From the NCBI GenBank assembly GCA_958296445.1, contig OY282565.1, positions 62,001 through 126,000 on the forward strand: a DNA stretch of 64,000 bases, written 5' to 3'. A program made the translations under genes and the position numbers. Below, in pieces: positions 53,376 through 62,357 of this stretch (the first letter of the stretch is position 1; each line of letters opens with the position of its first letter). The notes beneath the pieces are model-generated. The model was not told the DNA's origin. It worked only from the letters and a program-made list of their open reading frames with translations, and did not search any database. This DNA comes from an uncultured Dehalococcoidia bacterium (GTDB lineage Bacteria; Chloroflexota; Dehalococcoidia; Lucifugimonadales; UBA3495).

Positions 53376-55541
53376 ATGACGAAAGTTATGCTGTTGGCGG
53401 TGGTGGGCGTTATTCTGCTGGCCGTGCTGGGCTGTTCGCAAACGGTTACGGTGGCGGTGACGCCTACGCCGCTGCCGACGGTTGCGCCTACGGCGGTTCC
53501 GGCGGCTACGGCTACGCGGGAACCGACGGCGACTCCGGTTCCGACGGCTACGTTGCAACCTACGGCTACGCCTGTTCCTATGCCTGCGGTTACGGCTGCT
53601 CCAATGCCTGTTCCGGCGGCTACGGCTGTGCGGCAACCGGCGGCGACTCCGGTTCCGACGGCTATGCGGCAAGCGGCGGCGACGCCTACGCCACGGCCTA
53701 CGCCTACTCTCCGGCCTACGGCTACGCCTGCGCCTACTTCGACGCCGATGCCCACGGCTACGCCGACACCTGCGCCTACGCCGACGCCGCAACCTACGGC
53801 TACGCCTGTGCCCACGCCGACGCCGCGGCCTACGGCCACGCCTGCGCCTACGCCTACGCCGCGGCCTACGGCCACGCCTGCGCCTACGCCTACGCCGCAA
53901 CCTACGGCTACGCCTGCGCCCACGCCGACGCCGCGGCCTACGGCCACGCCGGTGCCTACGCCTACGCCTAGCCGTCCGCAGGTTAGTATTCCTTGCCCTG
54001 AGGTTACGCCGGAGCGGTCGACGTCAATCACCGGGCTGGATGGTGATGCTTCAATGACTATGATGCCCGGCACGCCTTTTGCCGGGAGCAATGTGGTTTT
54101 TGAGATTACGGGGCTGGAGCCGTGGGATATTGTGGAAGTGACTTTCTACGAACCGGACGGGAATGCTGCGGGATGGGTGAGGGATGACCATTATGTTAGT
54201 TCTCGGAGCACTGAATACTTTCTGACCGATGAGGAGGGCAACGCCCGATGGGTGCGGTACGGCGCTCAGGATCAGGTCGGGGACTGGACGGTACACGTAA
54301 CCATTGACGACGCGCTGAGAATTATCCGCTATTCCTACACCAAGTTTCCCTTGCCGCGCCGCGAGTATATTACGCTGGGAGTGCCGCTGTACGGCTGCCG
54401 CAGTGACGAAGCGGTTATTTTCTTTTCCGATTCGGTGAACTTCGCCGTAACCGTGGATATGCACGCGCGGCTGAAGTTTGCGGCGGATTTGCTGGAGGAG
54501 CGGCTGGGGGTCCGAACCGCCGAAATTCCGGTTATCTATATGCTGGGGAATCAGGCGGATTTTGCAAGCTCCATAAGGGCTGCAGGGGAGGAACCGGGCT
54601 GGGAAGCGGGTTTTTTCCGGTCATACGGGGAAAATCCCGGCATATACATTCAGAGCGATAAGCAACAAACCGACCTTTACCATCTGATGACTCACGAATA
54701 TGTCCATTTTCTGCTGGACGAAGTGACGGACGGGGCAGATCTGCCGTCTTGGCTGAACGAGGGGCTGGCGGAATACTATGAGTTCGAGGTTGGGCGGCAA
54801 GGGGATTTCCCGGACGCTTCTTATAGACGGATGCTGTGGTCGGGGGACGTGGCGCAGAGGGCCGCCGCCGGAGGCTGGCTGTTTCCCTTGTCACGGCTGG
54901 AAAGCCTGCGGGAGTGGAACAGCCGGGCTGTGGATCTGGTATCCCTACAGTATGCCCAGAGTCACATGGCAGTGCGCTACTTGAGCGAGCGTTACGGCGA
55001 AAGGGCACCCATCGAAATCGTCCGTCAAATCGGTATGGGGGAATCCTTGAACGCGGCCATAGGGAACGCCATCGGGGTTGACTACGCGCAGTTTGAGGCC
55101 GACTTTGTTGACTGGCTGGCGGCGTGGGATGACCCGGAGCGGGCCGCCGCCCGGTCTTATCTGCGAGTCCTGAACGACCTGGACGGTGAAGTGTCGGCGA
55201 TTCTTGACTTGCGGGGAGAGGTCATAAGAGAGTGGAGCCTGCACGGAAATCGTGCCAAGGCGGAAGAGGGCGCCGCCGAATTGCAGGAACGCGCCGAGAA
55301 TCTGGTTGCCCGGATGAGGGAGCTGGAGCCCACGCCGTATGTCGCTGGTCTGCACGATGCGGCAGTTGCCTACTTCGATATCCTGGAGTCTTGGTTAGCC
55401 GAGGACTTGGGGTATTTCATCACCGGCCAAGACTCCAAGCGGGTGGCGGCCAATGCGATGATTCCCGAATTCACGTACCGGAGGGTCGATCTCGGGCTGC
55501 GGCTATACGATGCTATGCTTATCCTGAACCTGTACAACTAG
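53376..55541 (+). CDS. Pro/Thr-repeat lipoprotein with HExxH metallopeptidase domain
   Basis: A 721-residue exported lipoprotein: signal peptide with lipobox LLAVLGC (Cys about residue 20), then about 190 residues of Pro/Thr/Ala repeats (12-residue units like PTATPAPTPTPR), then an Ig-like strand domain (FAGSNVVFEITGLEPW), and a gluzincin peptidase domain with HEYVH at 440-444 and GLAEYYE supplying the third ligand. The C-terminal region is helical. The P/T region would be a stalk that extends the peptidase from the membrane through the envelope. The repeat (36-bp units, GCCTACGCCTACGCC-like) leaves long open frames on both strands; only this one is coding. Confidence 0.85.
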   Translation: MTKVMLLAVVGVILLAVLGCSQTVTVAVTPTPLPTVAPTAVPAATATREPTATPVPTATLQPTATPVPMPAVTAAPMPVPAATAVRQPAATPVPTAMRQAAATPTPRPTPTLRPTATPAPTSTPMPTATPTPAPTPTPQPTATPVPTPTPRPTATPAPTPTPRPTATPAPTPTPQPTATPAPTPTPRPTATPVPTPTPSRPQVSIPCPEVTPERSTSITGLDGDASMTMMPGTPFAGSNVVFEITGLEPWDIVEVTFYEPDGNAAGWVRDDHYVSSRSTEYFLTDEEGNARWVRYGAQDQVGDWTVHVTIDDALRIIRYSYTKFPLPRREYITLGVPLYGCRSDEAVIFFSDSVNFAVTVDMHARLKFAADLLEERLGVRTAEIPVIYMLGNQADFASSIRAAGEEPGWEAGFFRSYGENPGIYIQSDKQQTDLYHLMTHEYVHFLLDEVTDGADLPSWLNEGLAEYYEFEVGRQGDFPDASYRRMLWSGDVAQRAAAGGWLFPLSRLESLREWNSRAVDLVSLQYAQSHMAVRYLSERYGERAPIEIVRQIGMGESLNAAIGNAIGVDYAQFEADFVDWLAAWDDPERAAARSYLRVLNDLDGEVSAILDLRGEVIREWSLHGNRAKAEEGAAELQERAENLVARMRELEPTPYVAGLHDAAVAYFDILESWLAEDLGYFITGQDSKRVAANAMIPEFTYRRVDLGLRLYDAMLILNLYN

Positions 55542-55646
55542 CCTTGCCCGGCGCGGTTTGTGCGATAATGCCGGGCAGGGCGGGCCGGGGGCGGATGGCT
55601 GCCGCGGCCCGGTGGCCTTGGAACGCGATTGTGTAGCGAGGGGGCT

Positions 55647-56456
55647 GTGACTGCTAATCCGGCGATGCAATCTTTTTTGGACGGGCGGTATGCGCATATC
55701 GAATCGTTGCCGGACCCGCCGGTAAAATCCGATGCGATGCAGGTGATGCCGCATATCTACCGGGCTTATCTGGTGCTTGACTGTTATTTCAGGCACTGGC
55801 CCGACGTTCTGGTCAATGGGCGTGGTTATCTTTGCTTCAATCCCAGCGGATGCTCCGACCTTAGCGTGCCGGATTGCGTAGTCGCTTTTGGCGTTGACCC
55901 TGTCGCCATCACGGAACGCAATGGGTATGTGATTGATGAGGTGGGCAAGCCGCCGGAGTTTGTGCTGGAAGTGGCTTCGGAAAGCACCGGGGAGCAGGAT
56001 TACAGGGTTAAGCCGGGCATATATGCCGGTTTCGGGGTGGCGGAATACTGGCGGTTTGACAGGACGGGGGGGCGCTATCACGATGCGCCGCTGGCCGGCG
56101 GGCGGCTGGTGGATGGGGCGTATCAGGCCATTGAGTTGACTAGCGGAGCGGATGGGGTGATTTGGGGGCGCAGCGAGGTTTTGGGGCTGGATCTGTGTTG
56201 GGACAGGGGGCGGCTGCGCTTTTATGACCCGGTTGCCGGGGGGTATTTGCCTGACTTAATCGAGTCTAAGGCCCAGCTTGAGGACGCAGTGGCGGCGCGG
56301 GCGGAGGCGGAGGCGCGGGCGGAGGCGGAGGCGGCGCGGGCCGGTGCCGAATCATCCCGGGCCGACGTCGAAGCGGCGCGGGCGGAGGTGGAGGCGGCGC
56401 GGGCCGGTGCTGCCGAGGCCGAGTTGCGGCGGCTACGGCGGGATGCTTCGGAATAG
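55647..56456 (+). CDS. Uma2-family protein (dispersed copy 7)
   Basis: A 269-residue close paralogue of the 52,594 gene, identical over long stretches of the core (SVPDCVVAFGVDPVAITERN). Its tail is much longer: a coiled coil with repeats of AEAEARAE and ARADVEAARAE-type units. The start is a GTG at 55647 by homology. The space between the two copies is filled by the peptidase gene, so they are not adjacent, unlike the five-copy array. Confidence 0.87.
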   Translation: MTANPAMQSFLDGRYAHIESLPDPPVKSDAMQVMPHIYRAYLVLDCYFRHWPDVLVNGRGYLCFNPSGCSDLSVPDCVVAFGVDPVAITERNGYVIDEVGKPPEFVLEVASESTGEQDYRVKPGIYAGFGVAEYWRFDRTGGRYHDAPLAGGRLVDGAYQAIELTSGADGVIWGRSEVLGLDLCWDRGRLRFYDPVAGGYLPDLIESKAQLEDAVAARAEAEARAEAEAARAGAESSRADVEAARAEVEAARAGAAEAELRRLRRDASE

Positions 56457-56596
56457 GCAATCGCGGGCGAACTGTTGGCCTTGAGCTTATCGCAGGGCGT
56501 GGCCTTTCTGGTTGGCCGATGCCCGGAAACGGCTGGCATACTGTTGGCGGTGTGCGATAATGTGCTTGCCGCAAGATGGCTGTTTGGAGGTCTGCT

Positions 56597-57307
56597 ATGG
56601 CGTCATTTTGGGAAACAATACCAGTGGGCGGACAGGATATGCACGTCTATGCCAGTGTCCCCAGCGGGGGCGGGCCTTTTCCGGCGGTAATTGTCAGTCA
56701 GCATGGCGGTGGGGTGGATCAGTTCATTCGCGATATGGCCGACAGGCTGGCGGAGGCCGGGTTTGCCGCCGTTGCCCCTAACCTGTTCCACCGCTTTACC
56801 GAGGAGCAACTGAATAACCGCACCGGGCGGATTCAACACTTGAGCGACCCGGAAATCGTGGCGGACATTAACGCGACGGTGGATTGGCTGCGGTCGCATC
56901 CGGCGATTCTGCCCGAGCGCATCGGTATTACCGGCTTTTGTATGGGCGGGCGGGTGGCTTGGCTGGGGGCGGCGGCGAACCGGCATATCAAGGCCGCCGT
57001 TCCTTACTATGGCGGCAATATATTCGTCACTTGGGGGGCCGGGGAGCAGACGCCCTTTGAGATGGCCTCCGGGATTCGGTGTCCGGTGCTGTTCCACTTC
57101 GGGGAAATAGACGAAAACCCGTCGCAGGACGATAGGGACAGGCTGGATCTGGAGTTGGCGCGGCTGGGCGTGGAGCATCGGTTTCATACTTACGCTGGGG
57201 CTGATCACGCCTTTATGGATTACACCGGGCTGCGTTATCAGCGGGAAGCGTCGGAGGCGTCCTGGCCCCGGACGGTGGAGTTTTTTTCGGCGCATCTGAA
57301 GCCGTAG
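56597..57307 (+). CDS. Dienelactone hydrolase family protein
   Basis: A 236-residue alpha/beta hydrolase: nucleophile C115 in ITGFCMGGRVAW, acid in LFHFGEIDENP and His in YAGADHAFMDY. Such enzymes hydrolyse dienelactone or other lactones; Cys rather than Ser fits the family. GGAGG precedes the ATG at 56597. Followed by a GGGCGCACGGCTGTGCGCCC hairpin. Confidence 0.88.
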   Translation: MASFWETIPVGGQDMHVYASVPSGGGPFPAVIVSQHGGGVDQFIRDMADRLAEAGFAAVAPNLFHRFTEEQLNNRTGRIQHLSDPEIVADINATVDWLRSHPAILPERIGITGFCMGGRVAWLGAAANRHIKAAVPYYGGNIFVTWGAGEQTPFEMASGIRCPVLFHFGEIDENPSQDDRDRLDLELARLGVEHRFHTYAGADHAFMDYTGLRYQREASEASWPRTVEFFSAHLKP

Positions 57308-57548
57308 GCGTGGCGGGGGCGGGTGGCCCTTTGCTCTGGTGGGCGGGCGCACGGCTGTGCGCCCCTACGGGTGCGGGGTTGAGTTGCACCTAAAGGGGAG
57401 GGGCGGCGGATATTCCAGCGAGTTGCAAAGCGAGGGGTTGAGTTGCCCCTGCCCTAATATCAGTAGCCCCTTTTGGGGGAATGACCGGGGTTGTTTCTTG
57501 GGGGTAAAATAGCCTTGCAATTCCCAAACTGTAAGGGAGAGTGGAGCG

Positions 57549-59090
57549 ATGAGATACGATTACGTCATTCTTGGCGCGGGTTCTGCCGGGTGTGTGCTGG
57601 CTAGTCGGCTGTCGGAGGATCCCGGCACGTCGGTGTTGTTGCTGGAGGCGGGGCCGGATTACCCGGAGTTTGAGCAGTATCCCGACGACCTGAAGTTCGG
57701 TTATGACCAGACGGCTTCGGCCATTGACGCGCCGCATAACTGGTCTTTTCAGGGGAATACTACGCCGTTGCAAACGGAGCCGATGCCGGTTCCGCGGGGG
57801 CGGGTGGTGGGCGGCTCCAGCGCTATCAACGGCCAGGTGCTGCTGCGCGGGGTGCCGGAGGATTACGATGCCTGGGCCGCTCTGGGCAATGATCAGTGGG
57901 GCTTTACCAGCGTTCTGCCCTATCTGCGGAAGCTGGAAAGCGATATGGACTTCGGGGCGGACGATTTTCACAACTCGGACGGGTTTATTCCGGTGCGGCG
58001 GTTCGCTAGGGAAACTTGGCTGCCGGCCCAGCAGGCGTTTTTCAGCGCGGCCCGCGCCGCGGGGCATCCCTATGACCCGGATATGAACCATCCCGAATCG
58101 GGGGGCGTCGGGCCTATCCCGATGAACAACCCCAACGGGGTGCGGATGAGCACATCGCTGACTTACCTGAGCGAGGCCCGGCACCGGCTGAACCTTACGG
58201 TGAAGGCCAATGTCACGGTTCATCGCGTGCTGTTCGACGGCAACCGGGCGGTGGGCGCGGAAGTGGAAAGCGGCGGCGAGCGGTTCACGGTCGAGGGCGG
58301 GGAGATTATCCTCAGCGCCGGGGCGATCGCGTCGCCGCAACTGCTGATGCTGTCGGGCGTGGGCCCGGCGGATAAGCTGGGGGAGCTGGGGATTCCGGTG
58401 GTGCTGGACGCGCCGGGGGTGGGCGGCAACCTGCGCGACCATCCGAACATTCGGGTTCCCATAGAGGTCAAGGACGATTTCCCGCTGAATCCGCAAGACC
58501 CGCGCACTCAGGTGGCGCTGCGCTACACCGCCACCGGCTCCGAGCTGCGCAATGACATTCAGATTATGGCGTCGTCCTTTTCCTCGCCCATCTCCGGCGA
58601 CCCCCTAGAGGCCGAGGGAATCCGCTTTACCTGCATTCTGGAGCTGGCCTACGGGTCGGGCCGGTTGACGGTCAACTCCACTGATCCCGGCGTGCAGCCG
58701 GAGCTCAACTACAACTATTTCGCCGACGACCCGCGCGACTTGGCGCGGATGCGGGAGGCGGTGCGGCTGTGCGTGTCGTTCCTCGACCACCCGGATTATG
58801 CCGACATTGTGAAGGGGCTGCTGGAGCCGACGCCCGCCGACCTGGAATCGGACGAGGCGCTGGACAACTGGCTGATGCGGAATGTCACTACTTCGCAGCA
58901 TATATCCGGCACCTGCAAGATGGGGCCGGACGGCGACCCGCTGGCGGTGGTGGACCAGCAGTGCCGGGTCAAGGGGCTGGAGAACCTGCGGGTCATAGAC
59001 GCCTCGGTGATGCCGGACTGTATCCGGGCGAACACCAACTGCACCACGATAATGATTGCGGAGCGGATGTCGGACATTATCAGGGGGTAG
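57549..59090 (+). CDS. GMC-family oxidoreductase (second copy)
   Basis: A 513-residue paralogue of the 50,063 gene: YVILGAGSAGCVLASRLSED at the N-terminus, VPRGRVVGGSSAINGQVLL, LSAGAIASPQLLMLSGVGP, and the active site TSQHISGTCKMG and DASVMPDCIRANTNCTT. Alcohol oxidase or dehydrogenase. AGGGAG lies seven bases ahead of the ATG. Ends before a repeat and a strong terminator at 59,223. Confidence 0.92.
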   Translation: MRYDYVILGAGSAGCVLASRLSEDPGTSVLLLEAGPDYPEFEQYPDDLKFGYDQTASAIDAPHNWSFQGNTTPLQTEPMPVPRGRVVGGSSAINGQVLLRGVPEDYDAWAALGNDQWGFTSVLPYLRKLESDMDFGADDFHNSDGFIPVRRFARETWLPAQQAFFSAARAAGHPYDPDMNHPESGGVGPIPMNNPNGVRMSTSLTYLSEARHRLNLTVKANVTVHRVLFDGNRAVGAEVESGGERFTVEGGEIILSAGAIASPQLLMLSGVGPADKLGELGIPVVLDAPGVGGNLRDHPNIRVPIEVKDDFPLNPQDPRTQVALRYTATGSELRNDIQIMASSFSSPISGDPLEAEGIRFTCILELAYGSGRLTVNSTDPGVQPELNYNYFADDPRDLARMREAVRLCVSFLDHPDYADIVKGLLEPTPADLESDEALDNWLMRNVTTSQHISGTCKMGPDGDPLAVVDQQCRVKGLENLRVIDASVMPDCIRANTNCTTIMIAERMSDIIRG

Positions 59091-59222
59091 TGGCCGGGTG
59101 TTTTGGCGTGGTTGTCTGAATCAGGATTTGCCGGATTGGGGGATTTTCAGGATTTTTCTTGTCCGGCTCATCCTATAATCTTGTTGGCAATCGTTTGGGT
59201 TTCGCCCCTTGCTTTCGCGTTG

Positions 59223-59260
59223 CCCCCGCCTCTGGTAAAGTGAAAAGGCGGGGGTTTTTT
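59223..59260 (+). terminator. Intrinsic terminator
   Basis: CCCCCGCCT pairs with AGGCGGGGG (9 bp, 14-base loop) followed by TTTTTTG: a textbook terminator for the GMC gene, isolating the P450 gene. Confidence 0.85.
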
Positions 59261-59295
59261 GTTCGGGTATTTAGTTTCCTGTTGGAGATGGTGTT

Positions 59296-60717
59296 ATGAC
59301 TTCGGTAGCTTCGTCTATGCCCGGAAAGTTGCCGCCGGGGCCGCGGGGGCTGCCGGTGTTCGGTTCGTTGCTGGAACTGCGGCAGGATACGCACTTGGCG
59401 ATAGACCGGCTGGCGCGGCGGTACGGCGACATCTGCCTGATGCGCTTTGGCAGTGTGCCGACGGTGATAATCAGCGAGCCGGAGCTGTTGCAGGAAGCAT
59501 TCGGCAAGACCGAGCTGGCCGACCGCTGGGTAAGCGAAATTATGGACATTCTGAGCGGGCAGCAGGATTTGGTGCTGGCGCCTTACGGCGAACACTGGCG
59601 GCGGATGCAGCGTTTCGCCAACCGCGAACTACTTAGCGCCCGCAACCTTAACACGGTGCGCGAGCGCCATATCGAGAGCGTGGTCAATAATCTGGTGGAG
59701 CGGATGGCGGACTTGGGCGACGCCGGGCAGTTAGTTTCGCCCCCGGCGATGACGGCGCAAAGCAACTCTACCCTGATGTTCCGGGCCCTTTTCGGGCGGG
59801 AAGAGGATTCCAGCGAGGAATTTCTGCAAATGCGGGACGCGCTGCTGGGCTATATCCATTGGCTGTTCGCCAACGCCACCGCGACCAACTTGGCCGACTA
59901 TATTCCTTGGCTGCGGTTCTTGCCCAACAACGGCGTCAAGGAGGCTGTGCGGCAGGCGGAAGTTTCCTCGGGCGTCATTACCGCTCTGGTGGACGCCGCC
60001 CGCAACCGCCACGGGCTGGATTTGTCGGCCCCGGCCTGTCTGGTGGAGGTGATGCTGGCGCAAGAGGAAACCGGGGAAATCAGCGACACTATGACCCGCA
60101 GGCTGTGCATGGATTTGATGATCGCCGGCACCGATACATCGGCGCAGACGGTCAACTGGTTGCTGCTGATACTGGCGAACCGCCCGGAGATTCAGGCTAG
60201 GGTGCACGCAGAGCTGGATGCGGTCGTCGGGCGGGATGCGCTGCCCACGGTGGACGACCGGATGCGCCTGCCTTATACCTTTGCGTGCTTGGCCGAGTCT
60301 ATGCGCTACCGCACCATCGGCCCGCTGGGGCTGCCGCATAAGGCGTCGGAGGATACGGAAATCGGCGGCTACCGGATTCCGGCGGGGGCGCAGGTTCTGG
60401 GCAATGTCTACTCGATACACCACGACCCGCGCTATTGGGATTCGCCCCACGAATTTATCCCGGAGCGGTTTTTGCCGCAAGCCGACGGGTCGCCGTCGGC
60501 GGCGTTTACCGGCATCGCCTATACGCCTTTCGGGACGGGACACCGGCGTTGCCCGGGGCGCCGGTTCGCCGAAACCACAGTGTGGCTGCACGTTACGCGG
60601 ATACTGCACAGGTTGCGGCTGGAGACGCCGGACGGGGGGGTGCTGCCGGAGGATGAGGTGTTCGGGCTGGCGATTTCGCCGCGGCCATACTCGCTGCGGG
60701 TGGGGCGGCGGTGGTAG
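59296..60717 (+). CDS. Cytochrome P450
   Basis: A 473-residue P450: Pro-rich start KLPPGPRGLPVFGSL, oxygen-binding AGTDTS at 277-282, ExxR at E334 (ESMR), and heme loop FGTGHRRCPGRRFAE with Cys419. There is no signal anchor. The PPGPRGLPVFG start and the ITALVD/AGTDTSAQTVNW helix look closer to eukaryotic-like CYP families than to typical soluble bacterial ones, suggesting an unusual bacterial clade. Redox partners are not encoded nearby. Stands alone between a terminator and McrB. Confidence 0.92.
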   Translation: MTSVASSMPGKLPPGPRGLPVFGSLLELRQDTHLAIDRLARRYGDICLMRFGSVPTVIISEPELLQEAFGKTELADRWVSEIMDILSGQQDLVLAPYGEHWRRMQRFANRELLSARNLNTVRERHIESVVNNLVERMADLGDAGQLVSPPAMTAQSNSTLMFRALFGREEDSSEEFLQMRDALLGYIHWLFANATATNLADYIPWLRFLPNNGVKEAVRQAEVSSGVITALVDAARNRHGLDLSAPACLVEVMLAQEETGEISDTMTRRLCMDLMIAGTDTSAQTVNWLLLILANRPEIQARVHAELDAVVGRDALPTVDDRMRLPYTFACLAESMRYRTIGPLGLPHKASEDTEIGGYRIPAGAQVLGNVYSIHHDPRYWDSPHEFIPERFLPQADGSPSAAFTGIAYTPFGTGHRRCPGRRFAETTVWLHVTRILHRLRLETPDGGVLPEDEVFGLAISPRPYSLRVGRRW

Positions 60718-60749
60718 AATGCCTAAATCATAGTGGCTTGAGGGAAACG

Positions 60750-62357
60750 ATGAGTAGCAATACTTGGGATGAGTTTGTCCAGAACGCCCGAGAGTATGTA
60801 GCCAGTGGGCGGCTGGAAAGCGATGAGATTGAATACAAAATTGAAATCGCTCGAAGGCTCAGGAAAGCGCTGAAAGCAGTGTTTGCCGACTCTGGAGACT
60901 GGATTGAACTGCTAAAGGCTGGACTCAGACACCGATACCACCCGTTAGACTGGCGAATTGCAGGTAATTTAGTCGATTGGGCAAACCAATCTCCTAACGA
61001 AGCACGTCAGGCCCTTCAAAAATTGTGGTATCCGGGTGATTTGTCCTTATCCCAAAGAATCCGGGGTTTTTGCGACTTGTTACCCCGTGACGTGAGCAGT
61101 GGTACAGGGAGTCGTACAACCCTTGCCTCTGTCCTGCTGATGGGGTTGGACGTTGAGCATTATCCACCGTTCAAAACGACAGCTTTCAACTGGGCATACG
61201 ATACCAGATACGCCCTGCCTGCTCAGGGGGCGGACGAGGTTGCGTTGTATGAGCACGCCCTAGTTTTTCTTGACCAATTCACTGAGGAGGCATCGAAGCG
61301 TGGACTGGAATTGCGCCACCGTCTTGACGCGCAATCAGTGGTTTGGGGAATATTTAATACGCCCAAAGAAATATCATCCAACAATGATGCTGGCAATGAT
61401 GCCGACGATGGCGAAGGAGACGAAAAGGAACTCTATCCTGATTTCACCACCCTTGCCGAAAAGACTTACCTGCCCGTTGATTTCCTCGAGGAAGTCAATG
61501 CGTTGCTTGAGGACAAGAAACAGGTCATTTTTCAGGGGCCGCCGGGGACGGGGAAGACTTATGTGGCTAAGGCGTTGGCGGAGTGTTTGGCCGGGGATAA
61601 GGATCGGGTTACTCTGGTGCAGTTTCATCCGTCCTATGCCTATGAGGATTTTGTGCAAGGATACCGGCCGGCGCTGGTGGGCGAGGGGCAGGCCGGTTTT
61701 GAGTTGCGGGACGGGCCGTTGTTGCGGGCGGCTAGGAACGCGGGGGGCGAAAGGGATGCCAAGCATTTCTTGGTTATAGACGAAATTAATCGGGGCAACT
61801 TGGCTAAGGTGTTCGGGGAACTGTATTTCCTGCTGGAGTACCGGGGCGAAGGGGTGCGCTTGCAGTACTCGGACGAACCTTTTTCGTTGCCGGAAAACCT
61901 TTACATCATTGGCACGATGAACACTGCCGACCGCTCTATTGCGCTGGTGGATTTGGCGTTGCGGCGGCGTTTCTACTTTGTGGAGTTTCACCCGGACGAA
62001 CCGCCGGTAAAGGGATTGTTGCGTAGGTATCTGAAGGCCAACGCCCCCGGGATGGAGTGGGTGGCTGGTGTGGTTGATAGGGCGAATCTGCTGTTGGCGG
62101 ATGACCGGCACGCCGCCGTTGGGCCGAGTTACTTTATGCGGGAAGGGCTTGACGAAGGGGCGGTCAAGCGCATTTGGCGGCATAGCGTCTTGCCGTATAT
62201 TGAGGAACGCCTTTTCGGGCAGGGCGAAGGGCGGCTTGGGGATTTCGATCTGGATAAGTTGCGCGGGGCGGCGGTTTCGGGCAATGCTATAGAGGACTTT
62301 GGGGCAGGGAACAGGGTTGCGTTGGATGGCGGCTACGGCGACGAAAGCGATGCGTGA
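60750..62357 (+). CDS. McrB-like AAA+ GTPase, type IV restriction
   Basis: A 535-residue protein. The C-terminal AAA+ domain has Walker A GPPGTGKT (263-270), Walker B HFLVIDEINRGNLAKVFGEL, and the McrB-type TMNTADRSIALVDLALRRRF. The N-terminal 230 residues are not the E. coli DUF3578-type recognition domain; they show RIRGFCDLLPRDVSSGTGSR and DVEHYPPFKTTAFNWAY, so they read a different mark or signal. The start ATG at 60750 follows GAGGGA. A GD-rich linker separates the two parts. Operon with the McrC gene. Confidence 0.85.
   Translation: MSSNTWDEFVQNAREYVASGRLESDEIEYKIEIARRLRKALKAVFADSGDWIELLKAGLRHRYHPLDWRIAGNLVDWANQSPNEARQALQKLWYPGDLSLSQRIRGFCDLLPRDVSSGTGSRTTLASVLLMGLDVEHYPPFKTTAFNWAYDTRYALPAQGADEVALYEHALVFLDQFTEEASKRGLELRHRLDAQSVVWGIFNTPKEISSNNDAGNDADDGEGDEKELYPDFTTLAEKTYLPVDFLEEVNALLEDKKQVIFQGPPGTGKTYVAKALAECLAGDKDRVTLVQFHPSYAYEDFVQGYRPALVGEGQAGFELRDGPLLRAARNAGGERDAKHFLVIDEINRGNLAKVFGELYFLLEYRGEGVRLQYSDEPFSLPENLYIIGTMNTADRSIALVDLALRRRFYFVEFHPDEPPVKGLLRRYLKANAPGMEWVAGVVDRANLLLADDRHAAVGPSYFMREGLDEGAVKRIWRHSVLPYIEERLFGQGEGRLGDFDLDKLRGAAVSGNAIEDFGAGNRVALDGGYGDESDA

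Noticed and set aside
53349..53971. Tyr/Ala/Cys- and Arg-rich frames on both strands in the P/T repeat
   Set aside because: By-products of a 36-bp repeat; the lipoprotein frame has a signal peptide and peptidase domain.
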